NCBI RefSeq assembly: GCF_041435015.1
Contig: NZ_CP107991.1
Span: 1-64,000, forward strand
Length of the DNA: 64,000 nucleotides
From: Streptomyces canus
Lineage (GTDB): Bacteria > Actinomycetota > Actinomycetes > Streptomycetales > Streptomycetaceae
Direction: 5' to 3'
In this document: one piece after another, positions 1 through 8,700 of the stretch
How the letters are laid out: every line of letters starts with the position of its first letter
Numbering within the stretch: the first letter of the stretch is position 1
Position numbers and translations under genes: made by a program
Notes under the pieces: generated by a model
What the model was told of the DNA's origin: nothing
Databases searched by the model: none
Seen by the model: only the letters and a program-made list of their open reading frames with translations

Positions 1-497
1 CCGTCCTGGACTCCGCGCGCCGATGCCACCCCTACCACCTCACTGAAGGCGCCCACGGCGACAACCTGGCCTTCGCCGACGAACCCTTCACCTTCGACGA
101 GCTGAGCTCGCCCTGCGATCCCGACCAGCCGCTGATCTACGGCGCCGGCGACCTGGGCAGAGTCCGCGCGAAGGTCACCGCCTGCGCCACCCGCCACGGG
201 CTGGCGGGCCCGCGGCTGCAGGAACTCCTGGTGGCCACCACCGAGGTGGCCGCCAACAGCGTGCGGCACGGCGGCGGCAGCGGAACCCTGCGGACCTGGG
301 TCAGCGACGACACCCTCATCTGCCAGTTCGACGACACCGGCTACATCCACGACCCGCTGGTCGGGCGGTCCCGTCCCACGCCGCAACAGATCGGCGGCCG
401 CGGCTTGTGGCTGGTCCACCAACTGTGCGACCTGGTGCAGATCCGCTCCACAGCCGAGCACGGCACCACCATCCGCCTGAGCACAGCACTGCCCTGA
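1..497 (+). CDS. MEDS-domain / HATPase anti-sigma-type protein, 5' end outside window
   Basis: The reading frame is open from base 3 and ends at TGA 495-497, so the gene begins before the window. The first residues (RCHPYHLTEG, FDELSSPCD) look like the end of a MEDS sensory domain. The rest is a GHKL ATPase fold of the RsbW class: LLVATTEVAANSVRHGGG is the N-box and GGRGLWLVHQLCD the G-box. Proteins with this pairing act as anti-sigma or partner-switch regulators in actinomycetes. The ATP-binding residues look intact. Its partner is not visible. Family assignment comes from motifs; function is inferred. Confidence 0.75.
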   Translation, partial: VLDSARRCHPYHLTEGAHGDNLAFADEPFTFDELSSPCDPDQPLIYGAGDLGRVRAKVTACATRHGLAGPRLQELLVATTEVAANSVRHGGGSGTLRTWVSDDTLICQFDDTGYIHDPLVGRSRPTPQQIGGRGLWLVHQLCDLVQIRSTAEHGTTIRLSTALP

Positions 498-857
498 CAG
501 CATTCGCTGTCCGCCCAATCCCTTGGACACAATCGCCTTGCGCAGACGTGACGTGCTGCCAGCCTGGAGCGAAGACCGTCCTTGGTTGTCCCCGCGGGCC
601 CGCCCCTCGAGCCCGGCCAACGAGTCCACTGGACCGGCCCCGCGCACCGGCGGGCATGACGCGCGGGCCAGTGGACGCACCTTGGCTGGTGCTGACCAGC
701 CGTGGTCGGGGGTGAGCAGGGCGCGGCCAGATCCGTGGTCGCCGTCCTGGTCACCCCGACCAGGACGGCGCGCGCGGGGCCTCACGCACCCGGCAGCACT
801 GTCCAAACTGCACGCAGCACCAGGTCTCGTGCGCGATCGTCGGCCTGCCGAACGTGA
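498..857. other. No recognisable gene
   Basis: About 360 bases between the anti-sigma-type gene and the polyprenyl synthetase remnant. Open frames here have no ribosome binding site and no family resemblance. I see no repeat or terminator. Confidence 0.5.
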
Positions 858-1574
858 TCACTCCCGACCCGCCTCAACGAAGGGCAGTGCCGCTGAGCGA
901 TGAGGCGGGGGGATGGGCGCGTGCGGGTCGTGTTCGGATACGCGCTGTGCGGCGTACCAGCCCAGGGCCCGGACCATCACCTTGTGGAGCGTAGGCGGGA
1001 TCAGCGGGTCGAGGGCCTGCCAAGCGTGGTCGACCAGTTCGCGGGCTTCGGTGAGGCAGACATCGAGAGCACCGCTGCGCATCAGCAGGTCGGATGCCTC
1101 GAGGGCGCCGGCGTCGGTGCGTGCGTGCAGAGCCGTGTGCAGGCGCCGGCGGTCGGCTGTGTCGAGAAGGCCCGTGGCGTGGGCCACGGGGTAGGTGACT
1201 GTGGCGTTGGCGAGGTCTTCGGCGGGGGAACGGACGGTGATGCCCTGGCGGTATTCGTCCGGGCTGACCTGGCCGTACAGGTCGATGACGTCGTCGCTGA
1301 TCTGGTAGGCGATGCCGACGTCCTCGAAGTACCGGGAGACCGCGGCGAGTTGTGCTTCGTCCGCGCCCGCGAGTATGGCGGTGATCTCCGCCGTGCAGCG
1401 CACGAGCCTGCCCGTTTTGAGGCGGTGGGTGGTGCGGATCTGCTCCAAGAGGGCACGAGGGTCGCCACTCTCGACGGCTTCATCGAAGGCGGTGTGGTGT
1501 CCGGCGAGGTCGAGGGCCTGTCCGGCGTGGCCGGCGCGCAGGGCCCGCAGGTAGAGCTGGTAGATGCGCAGCAT
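858..1574 (-). pseudogene. Polyprenyl (isoprenoid) diphosphate synthase, N-terminus lost
   Basis: The 238-residue frame carries the second aspartate-rich motif of trans-prenyltransferases (YQISDDVIDLYG, residues 91-102) and the helices after it. The family is usually about 330-360 residues with a first DDxxD motif; that half is missing. The open frame starts at the edge of the IS256 element whose terminal repeat begins at 1581, so the insertion most likely removed the 5' half. A complete enzyme would condense isopentenyl diphosphate with an allylic diphosphate; this fragment lacks one metal-binding site and should be inactive. Confidence 0.75.
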
Positions 1575-1580
1575 GGTGGG

Positions 1581-2061
1581 GGACTGTAAATCGTTCGGTG
1601 TAACTCCCGATCATGGAAGATGCATCGATGACCAGTGAGAACGTGTCCGAGGCCGAGAGCGTCGAGCCCACGAAGGCTGCGTCGGTGAAGGCCGTGGACG
1701 ACCAGTTGATCGACGAGTTGGTGGGCCGTGCCCAGGCCGAGGGTCTGCGACTGACCGGCGAGGGCGGGCTGCTGCAGCAGCTGACCAAGCGGCTGCTCGA
1801 GTCCGCTCTGGAAGGCGAGATCACCGACCATCTCGGCTATGACAAGCACGATCCGGCGGGCAAGAACGGCGGCAACTCCCGCAACGTTGAAATGCGTCTA
1901 CATGGCGATCATGTCCCTCGATCCCACCGGCAAAGGCCAGGCCCGCTGGACCATGCGCTGGAAGACCGCGCTGAACGCCTTCGACATCACCTTCGACGGC
2001 CGCCTCTCCGCAGCCCGTCAGTAACCCCAACTACCCAGTTACACCGCTCGTTTGACAGACC
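1581..2061 (+). mobile_element. Internally deleted IS256-family element (481 bp, MITE-like)
   Basis: Imperfect 25-bp inverted ends lie at 1581-1605 and 2037-2061; both read GTGTAACT at the inner side and ACTGT or TCTGT near the outer side. Between them the transposase keeps only its N-terminus (from ATG 1628: MTSENVSEAESV, ending ..LGYDKHDPAGKNGGNSRN) joined directly to its C-terminus (MSLDPTGKGQARWTMRW.. to TAA 2022-2024). The catalytic core is gone, so it could move only with help in trans. A relative of the left end occurs at 32826-33256. No clear target duplication is visible. Confidence 0.8.
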
Positions 2062-2141
2062 CGACGTGGCGAAGTCGGGGAGGTTCAACTCCGCGATGAA
2101 CATGGTCGGCTTCCTATGCGAAGGACCCGCGCTGCATCGCC

Positions 2142-2351
2142 ATGGCCGAGGTCCTGGTCCCGTTGCTGCGCCGGTCCTGTCCCGAGGACGCCGGCGGCTT
2201 CGGCGGCTCCTACCAGGTGAATCTGGACGACGAGGAAGCCGTAGGGCTCGGCGGAGTCGAGTTGATCAGGGCTGCGATGCGCAAGGCGGCCCGGCAGCTG
2301 GGTTGGAAGGTCGAGACGATCGGATTGATCGGCACCCGCTTTCCAAGCTGA
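2142..2351 (+). CDS. Small unknown protein ending in the tRNA-like att site
   Basis: A 69-residue frame (MAEVLVPLLRRSC..., ending GLIGTRFPS) that is open for a further 14 codons upstream. I do not recognise the family. Its last codons overlap the 3' part of a tRNA-Gly sequence, an arrangement seen at the ends of tRNA-integrated elements. The 5' side abuts the IS256 element, so it may be the tail of a longer gene. There is no convincing ribosome binding site. Confidence 0.35.
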   Translation: MAEVLVPLLRRSCPEDAGGFGGSYQVNLDDEEAVGLGGVELIRAAMRKAARQLGWKVETIGLIGTRFPS

Positions 2352-2383
2352 GAGCGCGAGTTCGATTCTCGTCACCCGCTCCA
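2338..2383 (+). other. 3' part of a tRNA-Gly(UCC), probable attachment site
   Basis: The stretch TTTCCAAGCTGA can be read as anticodon loop and 3' anticodon stem. It is followed by the variable loop, the T-arm (GCGAGTTCGATTCTCGT) and the acceptor end CACCCGC with TCCA. No matching 5' half lies upstream: the bases before 2338 are protein-coding-like. Site-specific integrases of actinomycete elements use tRNA 3' ends and leave such a copy at one boundary. I read this as an att site or a relic of one, not as a working tRNA. Confidence 0.7.
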
Positions 2384-2391
2384 TGACGAAA

Positions 2392-2424
2392 CCCCAGGTC
2401 AGCGACCTGGGGTCTGTCTTTCGT
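2392..2424 (+). terminator. Hairpin terminator after the tRNA 3' end
   Basis: The stem CCCCAGGTC / GACCTGGGG (2392-2400, 2404-2412) has a 3-base loop and is followed by TCTGTCTTTCGTC. It sits directly after the tRNA acceptor end and also between convergent transcripts. Confidence 0.7.
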
Positions 2425-2434
2425 CTAGACCACG

Positions 2435-5400
2435 TCAGGTCAGGAGGTATGCCTTCAGGATCGTCACCGCGTAGGTATTGCCGGTGGTGTCGGTCAGGGT
2501 GGATTTGAGGGAGACCGAGCGGGCGTTTTCCGGGTGGGTCAGGGTGAGGGTCCTTTTGCCGTGGGTGGTGGTCACCGGGGCGGGGGACCAGGTCTTGCCG
2601 GCGTCGTAGGAGACCTTCACCGTCAGGGATTTCAGGTCAGTGGCCGCCGGGCCCTGGAGGGAGAGGGGGATCGTGGTGCGGCGGCCTGCGGGGGCCGTGC
2701 CGGTCGGGGTCAGCTTCGGGTGGAAGCGGACCGTGGAGAGGGGCAGAGAGCCGGGGTCGGACGGGCTGGACGTGAAGGTCCAGGCCGCTGTCAGGCGGCT
2801 CGTGGTCGTGGCCACGCCTGGCGGGCGAGTCAGGTTCGTGCGGATCGTGTAGCGGGCCGGGACGGACGGGAGCTTCTCCACGGTCTGGCAGAGGGCGCCG
2901 TCGTTGTCGAGCAGGGTGCTGCCGTCCGCGGTGACCGTGGTGTGGCGTTTCGCTGTGGAGGAGGCGGGGTGCCCGGTCCCGTCGGCGAGGTCGGGGACGC
3001 ACAGGTCGAGGGTGTCGCCGTCGCGCTGTGCGCCGTACGGGCCTCCGGTGATCGGGCTGAAGACACCGACGTTGTACGTGGCTGCGTAGGTCCGGCCCGC
3101 TTGGTACGACTTCGCGCTCTCCGTGCCGTAGAAGACGTCCTCGTCGTCTCCGGAGGCGTTTCGCTGGCCCAGGTTGGCCGTCCACTTGAAGCCCTTGGGC
3201 GTGGTGATGTAGATCTTCGCGGTCGTCGGCAGCGGGAAGGGGTCGCTCACCGTGCCCAGCGACAGGGTAGGGCCGCTCCACAGGACGTTGACGATGCCCT
3301 TGCGGTGTGCGACGGACGAGCCGAAGTTCCGCTTCAGCAGGGCCAGTTCGTTCATGCGCGTGGTGTGCCGGTAGCCGGTGGGGAAGCGGTCGGGCAGGTT
3401 GTAGAGCAGGTGGTAGGTGGTGCTGCCCTTCTGCCACAGGCCACCGAGCTGCGTACTGAGCCTCCCGGCCGGGGCGGTCGGACCCAGGGTCGCGGTGCGC
3501 AGGTTCTTGAACGTTCCCCAGAACAGGGTGCTGTTGTGCGGCTCGCCCCCGGTGTCCCCGGTGCCCACGGCGAGGTTGAGCTGGCCGTCGGACATCTTCG
3601 CGCCCTGCGGCGCGGTGATCCCGACCGGCTTCGCCTTGCGCGCGTCGAAGACGACCGTGGTGTCCCCGGTCAGCGAGAGCCGCGGCCGGACCAGCGCGGA
3701 GGTGCCCCTGGCGTCTTCCATCACGGTGTCCACGACGTAGTCGCCGCGCGGGACCCGCACCCGGTATACGCCCTTGGAGATCTGCTCGGAGTCCTTGAGG
3801 TCCGTGGTCCAGTACGTGCCCGAGTACCCGAGGATCTCGGTCAGCGGCGCGCTCACAGGTTTGCCGCCGCGGTCGAGGAACTTCAGGGTGAGGTCGTATG
3901 CTTCGGCCTCGCGTACGACGCCGAAGGCGGTCCGTACGGCCGCGGGGCCGGCGCCGTTGCGCACGGTGGCGACCAGCGAGCCCGAGTAGGCGTCGTCCGC
4001 CGCCTCGACGCGGGTGTCCGCGGTGAGATCGACGCCGGCGGTGCCGCCCGCCGGGACGGTGAGCTGTGTGGTGCTCAGCGTGAACATGCCTTCGGGGGCC
4101 GTGCTGCCCCCGGGGCCGGTCGCGGTGGCCGTCAGGTCCAGGGTGACGGGCTGGTCGCCGTCGTTGCGGTAGGTGATGTGCTGGGTGACCGGCCGGTCGT
4201 CGGTGTGGGGCCACAGCTGCTTGCCGAAGGACACGGAGGTCTGTTCGCTCGCCACCGCCCCCTCCAGTGCCCGGGACACGTCGAGTCGGCCCGTCCCCTG
4301 CTGGTAGCCGGTCGCGCCGGAGGTCGGGGTGGTGGACGCGGTGAGCGCCTGCTTGATCCGTGCGCCCGTCCAGTCCGGGTGCCGCTGGGCCAGGATCGCG
4401 GCCGCCCCCGCGACATGCGGCGTCGCCATCGACGTACCGGACATGGAGACATAGCCGTCGGCAGCCGGGTCGCCCATGTGGCCGTGCGCCGCCCTCGCCG
4501 AGACGATGTCCACGCCCGGCGCCGTGAGGTCCGGTTTCAGCGCGCTGTCGGCGGTCGGGCCGATGCTGGAGAAGTCGGCGAGCCGGTCCTCGCCGTCGAC
4601 GGCGCCCACGGTGAGCGCCGACTCCGCAGCCCCCGGCGAGTCGACGGTTCCCGCGTCCGGGCCCTCGTTGCCGGCCGCGGCGACGGTGAGCATGCCGGTG
4701 CTCTTCGAGAGGGCGTTCACCGCCGCCTCGACCGGGTCCTCCCCCGGGGTGTCGGCCTGGCCCAGGCTCAGGTTGGCCACCCTGGCGCCCTGCCCGGCGG
4801 CCCACTCCAGGCCGGCGATGACACTGGAGTCGCTGCCCTCGCCGCTGTCGTCCAGCACCTTGGCGTTGAGGATCCCGGCACCGGGCGCGACGCCCTTGTA
4901 CCGGCCGCCGGACCGTGCGCCCGAGCCCGCCAGCGTCGCGGCCACATGCGTGCCGTGGCCGGCCCTGTCGTCGGTGCTGCCGGTGCCGGTGAAGTTCTTC
5001 GACGCCTTCACCGCCGAGGCGAGGTCCGGGTGTGTGGTGTCGACGCCGGTGTCCAGGACGGCGACCTTGACGCCCTTGCCGTCGTATCCGGCCGCCCAGG
5101 CGGCCGGGGCGCCGATCTGCGCGACGCCGCCGCCCGCCTCCCGGGCGTTTGCGCCGTCTTCGTCCGCCGACGCCTTGAACCGGCCATCCAGCCAGACCCG
5201 CGCGACTCCCTGCTCCTCGGTGAGAGCCCGCCACAGGTCGTCGGCTCCGGCCTTGGGCACGGTGATCGCGGCGCCTGCCACACTGGGCAGCTCCCGGCGC
5301 ACGGTGGCGTCCGCGTCCGCGACCAGCGACTTCTGTGTGCTCCTGCGCTGGGCGGACTCGCCCTCGTACGACACGATCAGCGGGAGCGTGCCGCGCCGGG

Positions 5401-5809
5401 TGTCGTCGTAGCCGGCGCGTATCAGGCCACTGACGTCGAACAGCCGTTTGTCCAGAAGGTTTTGGCCGATCAGGGCGGCGGCGTCGGCGGGAACGACGTA
5501 CTGATCGCCCCCGGCGCCGCGCACGGACACCGGGACGTGCTCACGGCCCGGTGCCTGCCGTACGCCCGTTACCCGGCCCCGGGCGTCCAGCCGGACCCGG
5601 TCGCCGGTGAGGAGGGTGACGTACCGGCCGGCCGCGGAGGCGGAGCCCGCGGTCCGCGCGCCGAGGGCGGAGCCGCCGGGCGCCGCGACCGTGGCCGTGT
5701 CCTGCACCCGCAGGCCGAGGCCGGAGCCCGTGGCCGCCACCGAGACGCCCGTCATCAGCCCCGCCACCAGCAGGGCGGCCAGCGAGGCGCTTGTGGTTCT
5801 GTCGCGCAT
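2435..5809 (-). CDS. Secreted S8 (subtilisin-type) serine protease, 1124 residues
   Basis: The N-terminus has a signal peptide (MRDRTTS.. then a hydrophobic stretch to about residue 27), followed by a propeptide-like region. The catalytic domain carries all three residues: Asp253 in VAVLDTGVD, His285 in GHGTHVA and Ser460 in GTSMATPH, with the oxyanion Asn381 in AAGNEG. About 600 further residues follow, probably beta-rich extracellular domains. The enzyme should be exported and cleave proteins outside the cell. Its start follows the stop of the upstream gene without a gap, so it is the last gene of an operon led by an ECF sigma factor. Confidence 0.93.
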   Translation of the reverse strand: MRDRTTSASLAALLVAGLMTGVSVAATGSGLGLRVQDTATVAAPGGSALGARTAGSASAAGRYVTLLTGDRVRLDARGRVTGVRQAPGREHVPVSVRGAGGDQYVVPADAAALIGQNLLDKRLFDVSGLIRAGYDDTRRGTLPLIVSYEGESAQRRSTQKSLVADADATVRRELPSVAGAAITVPKAGADDLWRALTEEQGVARVWLDGRFKASADEDGANAREAGGGVAQIGAPAAWAAGYDGKGVKVAVLDTGVDTTHPDLASAVKASKNFTGTGSTDDRAGHGTHVAATLAGSGARSGGRYKGVAPGAGILNAKVLDDSGEGSDSSVIAGLEWAAGQGARVANLSLGQADTPGEDPVEAAVNALSKSTGMLTVAAAGNEGPDAGTVDSPGAAESALTVGAVDGEDRLADFSSIGPTADSALKPDLTAPGVDIVSARAAHGHMGDPAADGYVSMSGTSMATPHVAGAAAILAQRHPDWTGARIKQALTASTTPTSGATGYQQGTGRLDVSRALEGAVASEQTSVSFGKQLWPHTDDRPVTQHITYRNDGDQPVTLDLTATATGPGGSTAPEGMFTLSTTQLTVPAGGTAGVDLTADTRVEAADDAYSGSLVATVRNGAGPAAVRTAFGVVREAEAYDLTLKFLDRGGKPVSAPLTEILGYSGTYWTTDLKDSEQISKGVYRVRVPRGDYVVDTVMEDARGTSALVRPRLSLTGDTTVVFDARKAKPVGITAPQGAKMSDGQLNLAVGTGDTGGEPHNSTLFWGTFKNLRTATLGPTAPAGRLSTQLGGLWQKGSTTYHLLYNLPDRFPTGYRHTTRMNELALLKRNFGSSVAHRKGIVNVLWSGPTLSLGTVSDPFPLPTTAKIYITTPKGFKWTANLGQRNASGDDEDVFYGTESAKSYQAGRTYAATYNVGVFSPITGGPYGAQRDGDTLDLCVPDLADGTGHPASSTAKRHTTVTADGSTLLDNDGALCQTVEKLPSVPARYTIRTNLTRPPGVATTTSRLTAAWTFTSSPSDPGSLPLSTVRFHPKLTPTGTAPAGRRTTIPLSLQGPAATDLKSLTVKVSYDAGKTWSPAPVTTTHGKRTLTLTHPENARSVSLKSTLTDTTGNTYAVTILKAYLLT

Positions 5810-6886
5810 TCAGCTCGCCTGCCCGGGAACCTGCTTGTTGGCGTCGACGACCGCGCGCTCGGTGATCGCGCTGGTGAACGTGACGGTGCCGACCTTGAGC
5901 GGACTGTCCGCCGTGGCCTTGACCACCACGATGCGCTCGCCCAGGAATTGCAGGGTCTTCTTGTCGAAGATCCACTCGGTGCGCTCGCCGTCGACGGAGT
6001 TCTCGCGGGCGATCGCGACGCCGTGCCGGCCCGTGGCGTCGACCGCGTCGTTCACCGCGACGACCCCGGGGATCTTGGCCGCGGCCTTGTAGAGGGCGGC
6101 GCCGACCTCGGCGGGCGGATAGCTCTCGGTCAGCAGGTCACCGATGGCGACGAAGGCGGCCTGGTCGCGCGGCACCTCGGGGTCCCGGTCGGCGTCCGAC
6201 GCACGGTAGATCCGCCGCAGCAGCGCGTCGGGGTCGGTCGGCAGCTCGGCCAGGGCGTTGTAGGCGCCGCTGAACGGGGTGTCGCTCGTCAGGGTGATGC
6301 CCTTGTCGCTCGTCTCGCCGGCCTCGATCAGCCAGCCGTCCTTGCCGTCGAGGGAGTTCCAGACCTGGCGGGAGTGCAGCTCGTCGCTGACCGCCTCGCG
6401 TCGGCCGCCGTCGGCCTTGATGTAGGTGTCGGCCACCTTCGAGGCGATGTAGATGTACTGGCCCTTGTGCGGGGTGGGCCCCGAGGTGTCGGCGGCGGCC
6501 AGGGAGATGCGGTCGAGGAGCTGGGGGGCGCCCTTGGCGTCGGCGGTGCCGATCCGGGTGGTCAGTGCGGGGCCGGTGGCCAGGGCGGTCCTGCCGCCGT
6601 CCGCGTCGCCGCCGGTGAGGGCGAGGCCGCCCACGACCGCGCCGGCCAGGGCGAAGGCCCCGGCGGGCAGCAGGATCGTACGGCGCAGGAGCGGGTTGGG
6701 GCGCTTCGCGGGCGCGACATGGGAGGTGCGGGAGGAGGTGCGGAGGTCTTCGTGGATCTGGGCCATCATCTGCTCCTTGTGGAACTGGTGGCGGCCCGCC
6801 GGCAGATCCCGCTCCACGGAGGGCAGCAGACTCTGCGTCTCCGTCCACTCAGCCGGGTGGGGCTGGTGGGAGGGGCTGGCGTTCAT
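5810..6886 (-). CDS. CU044_5270-type membrane protein, likely anti-sigma partner
   Basis: A 358-residue protein with a cytoplasmic N-terminus (about 70 residues, HxxxKEQMM near 36-41), one membrane segment (LLPAGAFALAGAVVGGLAL, about residues 72-90) and a large extracellular domain. The layout matches the CU044_5270 family that commonly follows ECF sigma genes in actinomycetes. It overlaps the sigma gene by 4 bases and abuts the S8 protease, so all three are co-expressed. An anti-sigma or envelope-sensor role is inferred from context; the family has no proven biochemical function that I know of. Confidence 0.75.
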   Translation of the reverse strand: MNASPSHQPHPAEWTETQSLLPSVERDLPAGRHQFHKEQMMAQIHEDLRTSSRTSHVAPAKRPNPLLRRTILLPAGAFALAGAVVGGLALTGGDADGGRTALATGPALTTRIGTADAKGAPQLLDRISLAAADTSGPTPHKGQYIYIASKVADTYIKADGGRREAVSDELHSRQVWNSLDGKDGWLIEAGETSDKGITLTSDTPFSGAYNALAELPTDPDALLRRIYRASDADRDPEVPRDQAAFVAIGDLLTESYPPAEVGAALYKAAAKIPGVVAVNDAVDATGRHGVAIARENSVDGERTEWIFDKKTLQFLGERIVVVKATADSPLKVGTVTFTSAITERAVVDANKQVPGQAS

Positions 6887-7542
6887 CGGTTTCCTTCCTG
6901 TGCGGACCGGACCGCGTATCCGCGGTCACCTGTTATCTGCCGGTTCGTGCGGGTGAGTTCCCGTTTTTCTTCGAGCAGTTGTGCGTCGGCGAGTTTGCGC
7001 AGCTTCGCGCGGGCACGGGAGATGCGGGAACGGACGGTGCCGACCGGGATGCCGAGGACGCGGGCCGCCTCGACGTACTCCATCCCCTCCCACAGGCACA
7101 GCGTCAGCACCTCGCGCTCGGGGCCCCTGAGCAGGCTGAGGGCGGCCATCGTGGCGTTGAGACGGCGCCGGTCGTCCAGGCGTCCGGCGGTCTCCTCGGC
7201 GTGGTCCTCGACCCGTTCCTCAGCGGCGGCCGCGGCGCTCACCGCGCTGCGGTAGCGGCGGTTGCTGCGGTGGCGGGACCGGACGACGTTGGTGGCGATG
7301 CCCAGCAGCCATGGCCGCAGCGAGCCCCCTTCGGCCTCGACCGAGGCCCGGCGCCGCCACGCCTCCATGAACGTCGTCGACATGACGTCCTCGGCCAGCG
7401 ACCAGTCGGCGGTCAGCCGGTAGGCATGGCTGTACACCACGCGAGCACACTCGTCGAAAAGTTCCGCGAAGGCGTCCGGATCTCCCTCTCGCACCCGGGT
7501 TCGCATATCTGTGGTCACGTTCTGAACTGACGGCCGGTGCAC
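6883..7542 (-). CDS. ECF RNA polymerase sigma factor (SigE-like group)
   Basis: Region 2 is visible as FAELFDECARVVYSHAYR and LAEDVMSTTFMEAWRR; region 4 as LLRGPEREVLTLCLWEGM and AARVLGIPVGTVRSRISRAR. The 219 residues are normal for an ECF factor. The annotated start is GTG 7542; a second GTG at MTTDMRTRV (14 codons shorter or less) is possible and neither has a strong Shine-Dalgarno sequence. Its stop overlaps the start of the membrane partner, implying coupling. It should direct polymerase to its own operon, including the secreted protease. Confidence 0.9.
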   Translation of the reverse strand: MHRPSVQNVTTDMRTRVREGDPDAFAELFDECARVVYSHAYRLTADWSLAEDVMSTTFMEAWRRRASVEAEGGSLRPWLLGIATNVVRSRHRSNRRYRSAVSAAAAAEERVEDHAEETAGRLDDRRRLNATMAALSLLRGPEREVLTLCLWEGMEYVEAARVLGIPVGTVRSRISRARAKLRKLADAQLLEEKRELTRTNRQITGDRGYAVRSAQEGNR

Positions 7543-8001
7543 GCGAGTTCCGGTGAGCTACGTCACACCCGCCCACTTCTCTTTTTCCTGCTGCGGGGCG
7601 CGGACTCGGGGGCGTAGAGGGGATGTCAGCCTCCCGACCACGACCTGCATGGCGTGGTGACCTGCGGGTTCGTGAGCAGGTCAGTGAGGAGGTGCGGACG
7701 TTTGCCGGACCGGTTGCCAGCGGGGGTGTGGGCCTGGTCGACTCGCCTGCGAGTGGCCCGAGTTGCGCGGATGCCGGCCCTCGCGGACAGCATCCGATCC
7801 GACTGCCGTACGGCTCAAGGTGGGCCACGCCTTGACGGTGACCGAGATCAGATACGGCTCGGGACCCTTTGGAGTACGCCCGTCTGCCGGGGCGGCGGTC
7901 CGGCCGCCACTCGGCGGAGACCTGAGGAGGCTGGAGAACGCTCGCCTCGCGGACCGGTCCTGGCGCTCTGCGGGGATGCAGAGACGAACTGCCGGTTCCG
8001 C

Positions 8002-8100
8002 TTGAATGTCACGTTCGGAACTGCTCAACTAGCTTCGTGGCCGACCTCCGCAAGGAGGGATGGCGAAACCCCTACCCGGGCTCGGGTCGGGGTTTTTTTG
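8002..8100 (+). ncRNA. Candidate small RNA with GNRA hairpin and strong terminator
   Basis: A possible -35 (TTGAAT, 8002-8007) and weak -10 (CAACTA, 8026-8031) precede a hairpin CCTCC-GCAA-GGAGG (8046-8059) with a GNRA loop. A second stem follows, pairing AAACCCC-ACCCG with CGGGT-GGGGTTT (about 8066-8093), and runs into seven T residues. There is no gene of matching size here. The region 7543-8238 is otherwise empty. A terminated leader RNA is the other reading. Confidence 0.4.
8066..8099 (+). terminator. Intrinsic terminator with poly-T tail
   Basis: The GC-rich stem described for the candidate small RNA is followed by TTTTTTT (8092-8099), a textbook intrinsic terminator and unusual for Streptomyces, which often lacks the T tract. 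Confidence 0.8.
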
Positions 8101-8254
8101 TCTGGGGGCCAGACGAACCACCGGCCAGTTGGTGGGGGGAGACGGGAGTTGCGGGGGTAACCCCACCAGCTCGTGCACCGTCGTCTCCACTCCGCGCCGA
8201 CCCGTCGGGCGCCCCGTCCGTGATAGAGGAAGATCTCAGTGAGCACTGTGCATC

Positions 8255-8323
8255 GTGAAATTGCTGGTCACCGGGCTGGTGTGCGTGGGGCTCGGGATGC
8301 TCGTGCTGGTCGCGGGCGGGTGA
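8255..8323 (+). CDS. Possible 22-residue hydrophobic peptide
   Basis: GTG 8255 opens a short frame MKLLVTGLVCVGLGMLVLV-AGG ending at TGA 8321-8323, a single membrane helix. No good ribosome binding site is seen. It may be the remnant of a longer membrane gene cut by the adjacent transposase fragment. Confidence 0.2.
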   Translation: MKLLVTGLVCVGLGMLVLVAGG

Positions 8324-8342
8324 CTTCAGTGAAGATCATCGG

Positions 8343-8700
8343 TCACCGGGAGACTTCTCGGTTCGTCAGGACCAGCAGGGCCCTCACCAGGGCGGTTCCC
8401 CACTTCGGATCGATGCGAACCTTGCCGAGGACCCGCCAGTTCTTCAGGTGGGCGAAGCCGTGTTCGACCGGCGCCTGGACCGCGGCCAGCGCCGTGTTGG
8501 CCAGTTTCTGACCGCAGGTCAGGGGTCGTTCCGGGCAGCCTTGTATCCGGTGATCACCGCTGGGTCGGCGTCGGGATCGCTGTCGTCGAGTCCGATGAAT
8601 CCCAGGTCGGCGATGGCGCCGAGGCCGGCTGCCCGCAGCTTGGCGGTGAGCTGGTCGTGTCGGCAAGCCGCTCCGGGGTTCTTACCTCCTGGCCCGTCGA
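8343..8700 (-). pseudogene. Broken IS5-superfamily (DDE_Tnp_4-type) transposase
   Basis: Two minus-strand frames make up the C-terminal third of one transposase: LRAAGLGAIADLGFIGLDD and ITGYKAARN in one, then KLANTALAAVQAPVEHGFAH.. with the catalytic-Glu region and WRVLGKVRIDPKW in the other. A frameshift near 8520 separates them and the N-terminal two thirds are missing. Confidence 0.7.

Noticed and set aside
2338..2383. Functional tRNA gene
   Set aside because: The 5' half, D-arm and 5' acceptor strand are missing.
2534..7255. 1573-residue open frame on the plus strand
   Set aside because: It is antisense to the sigma / CU044 / S8 operon, with Gly/Arg/Val-rich composition typical of high-GC shadow frames.
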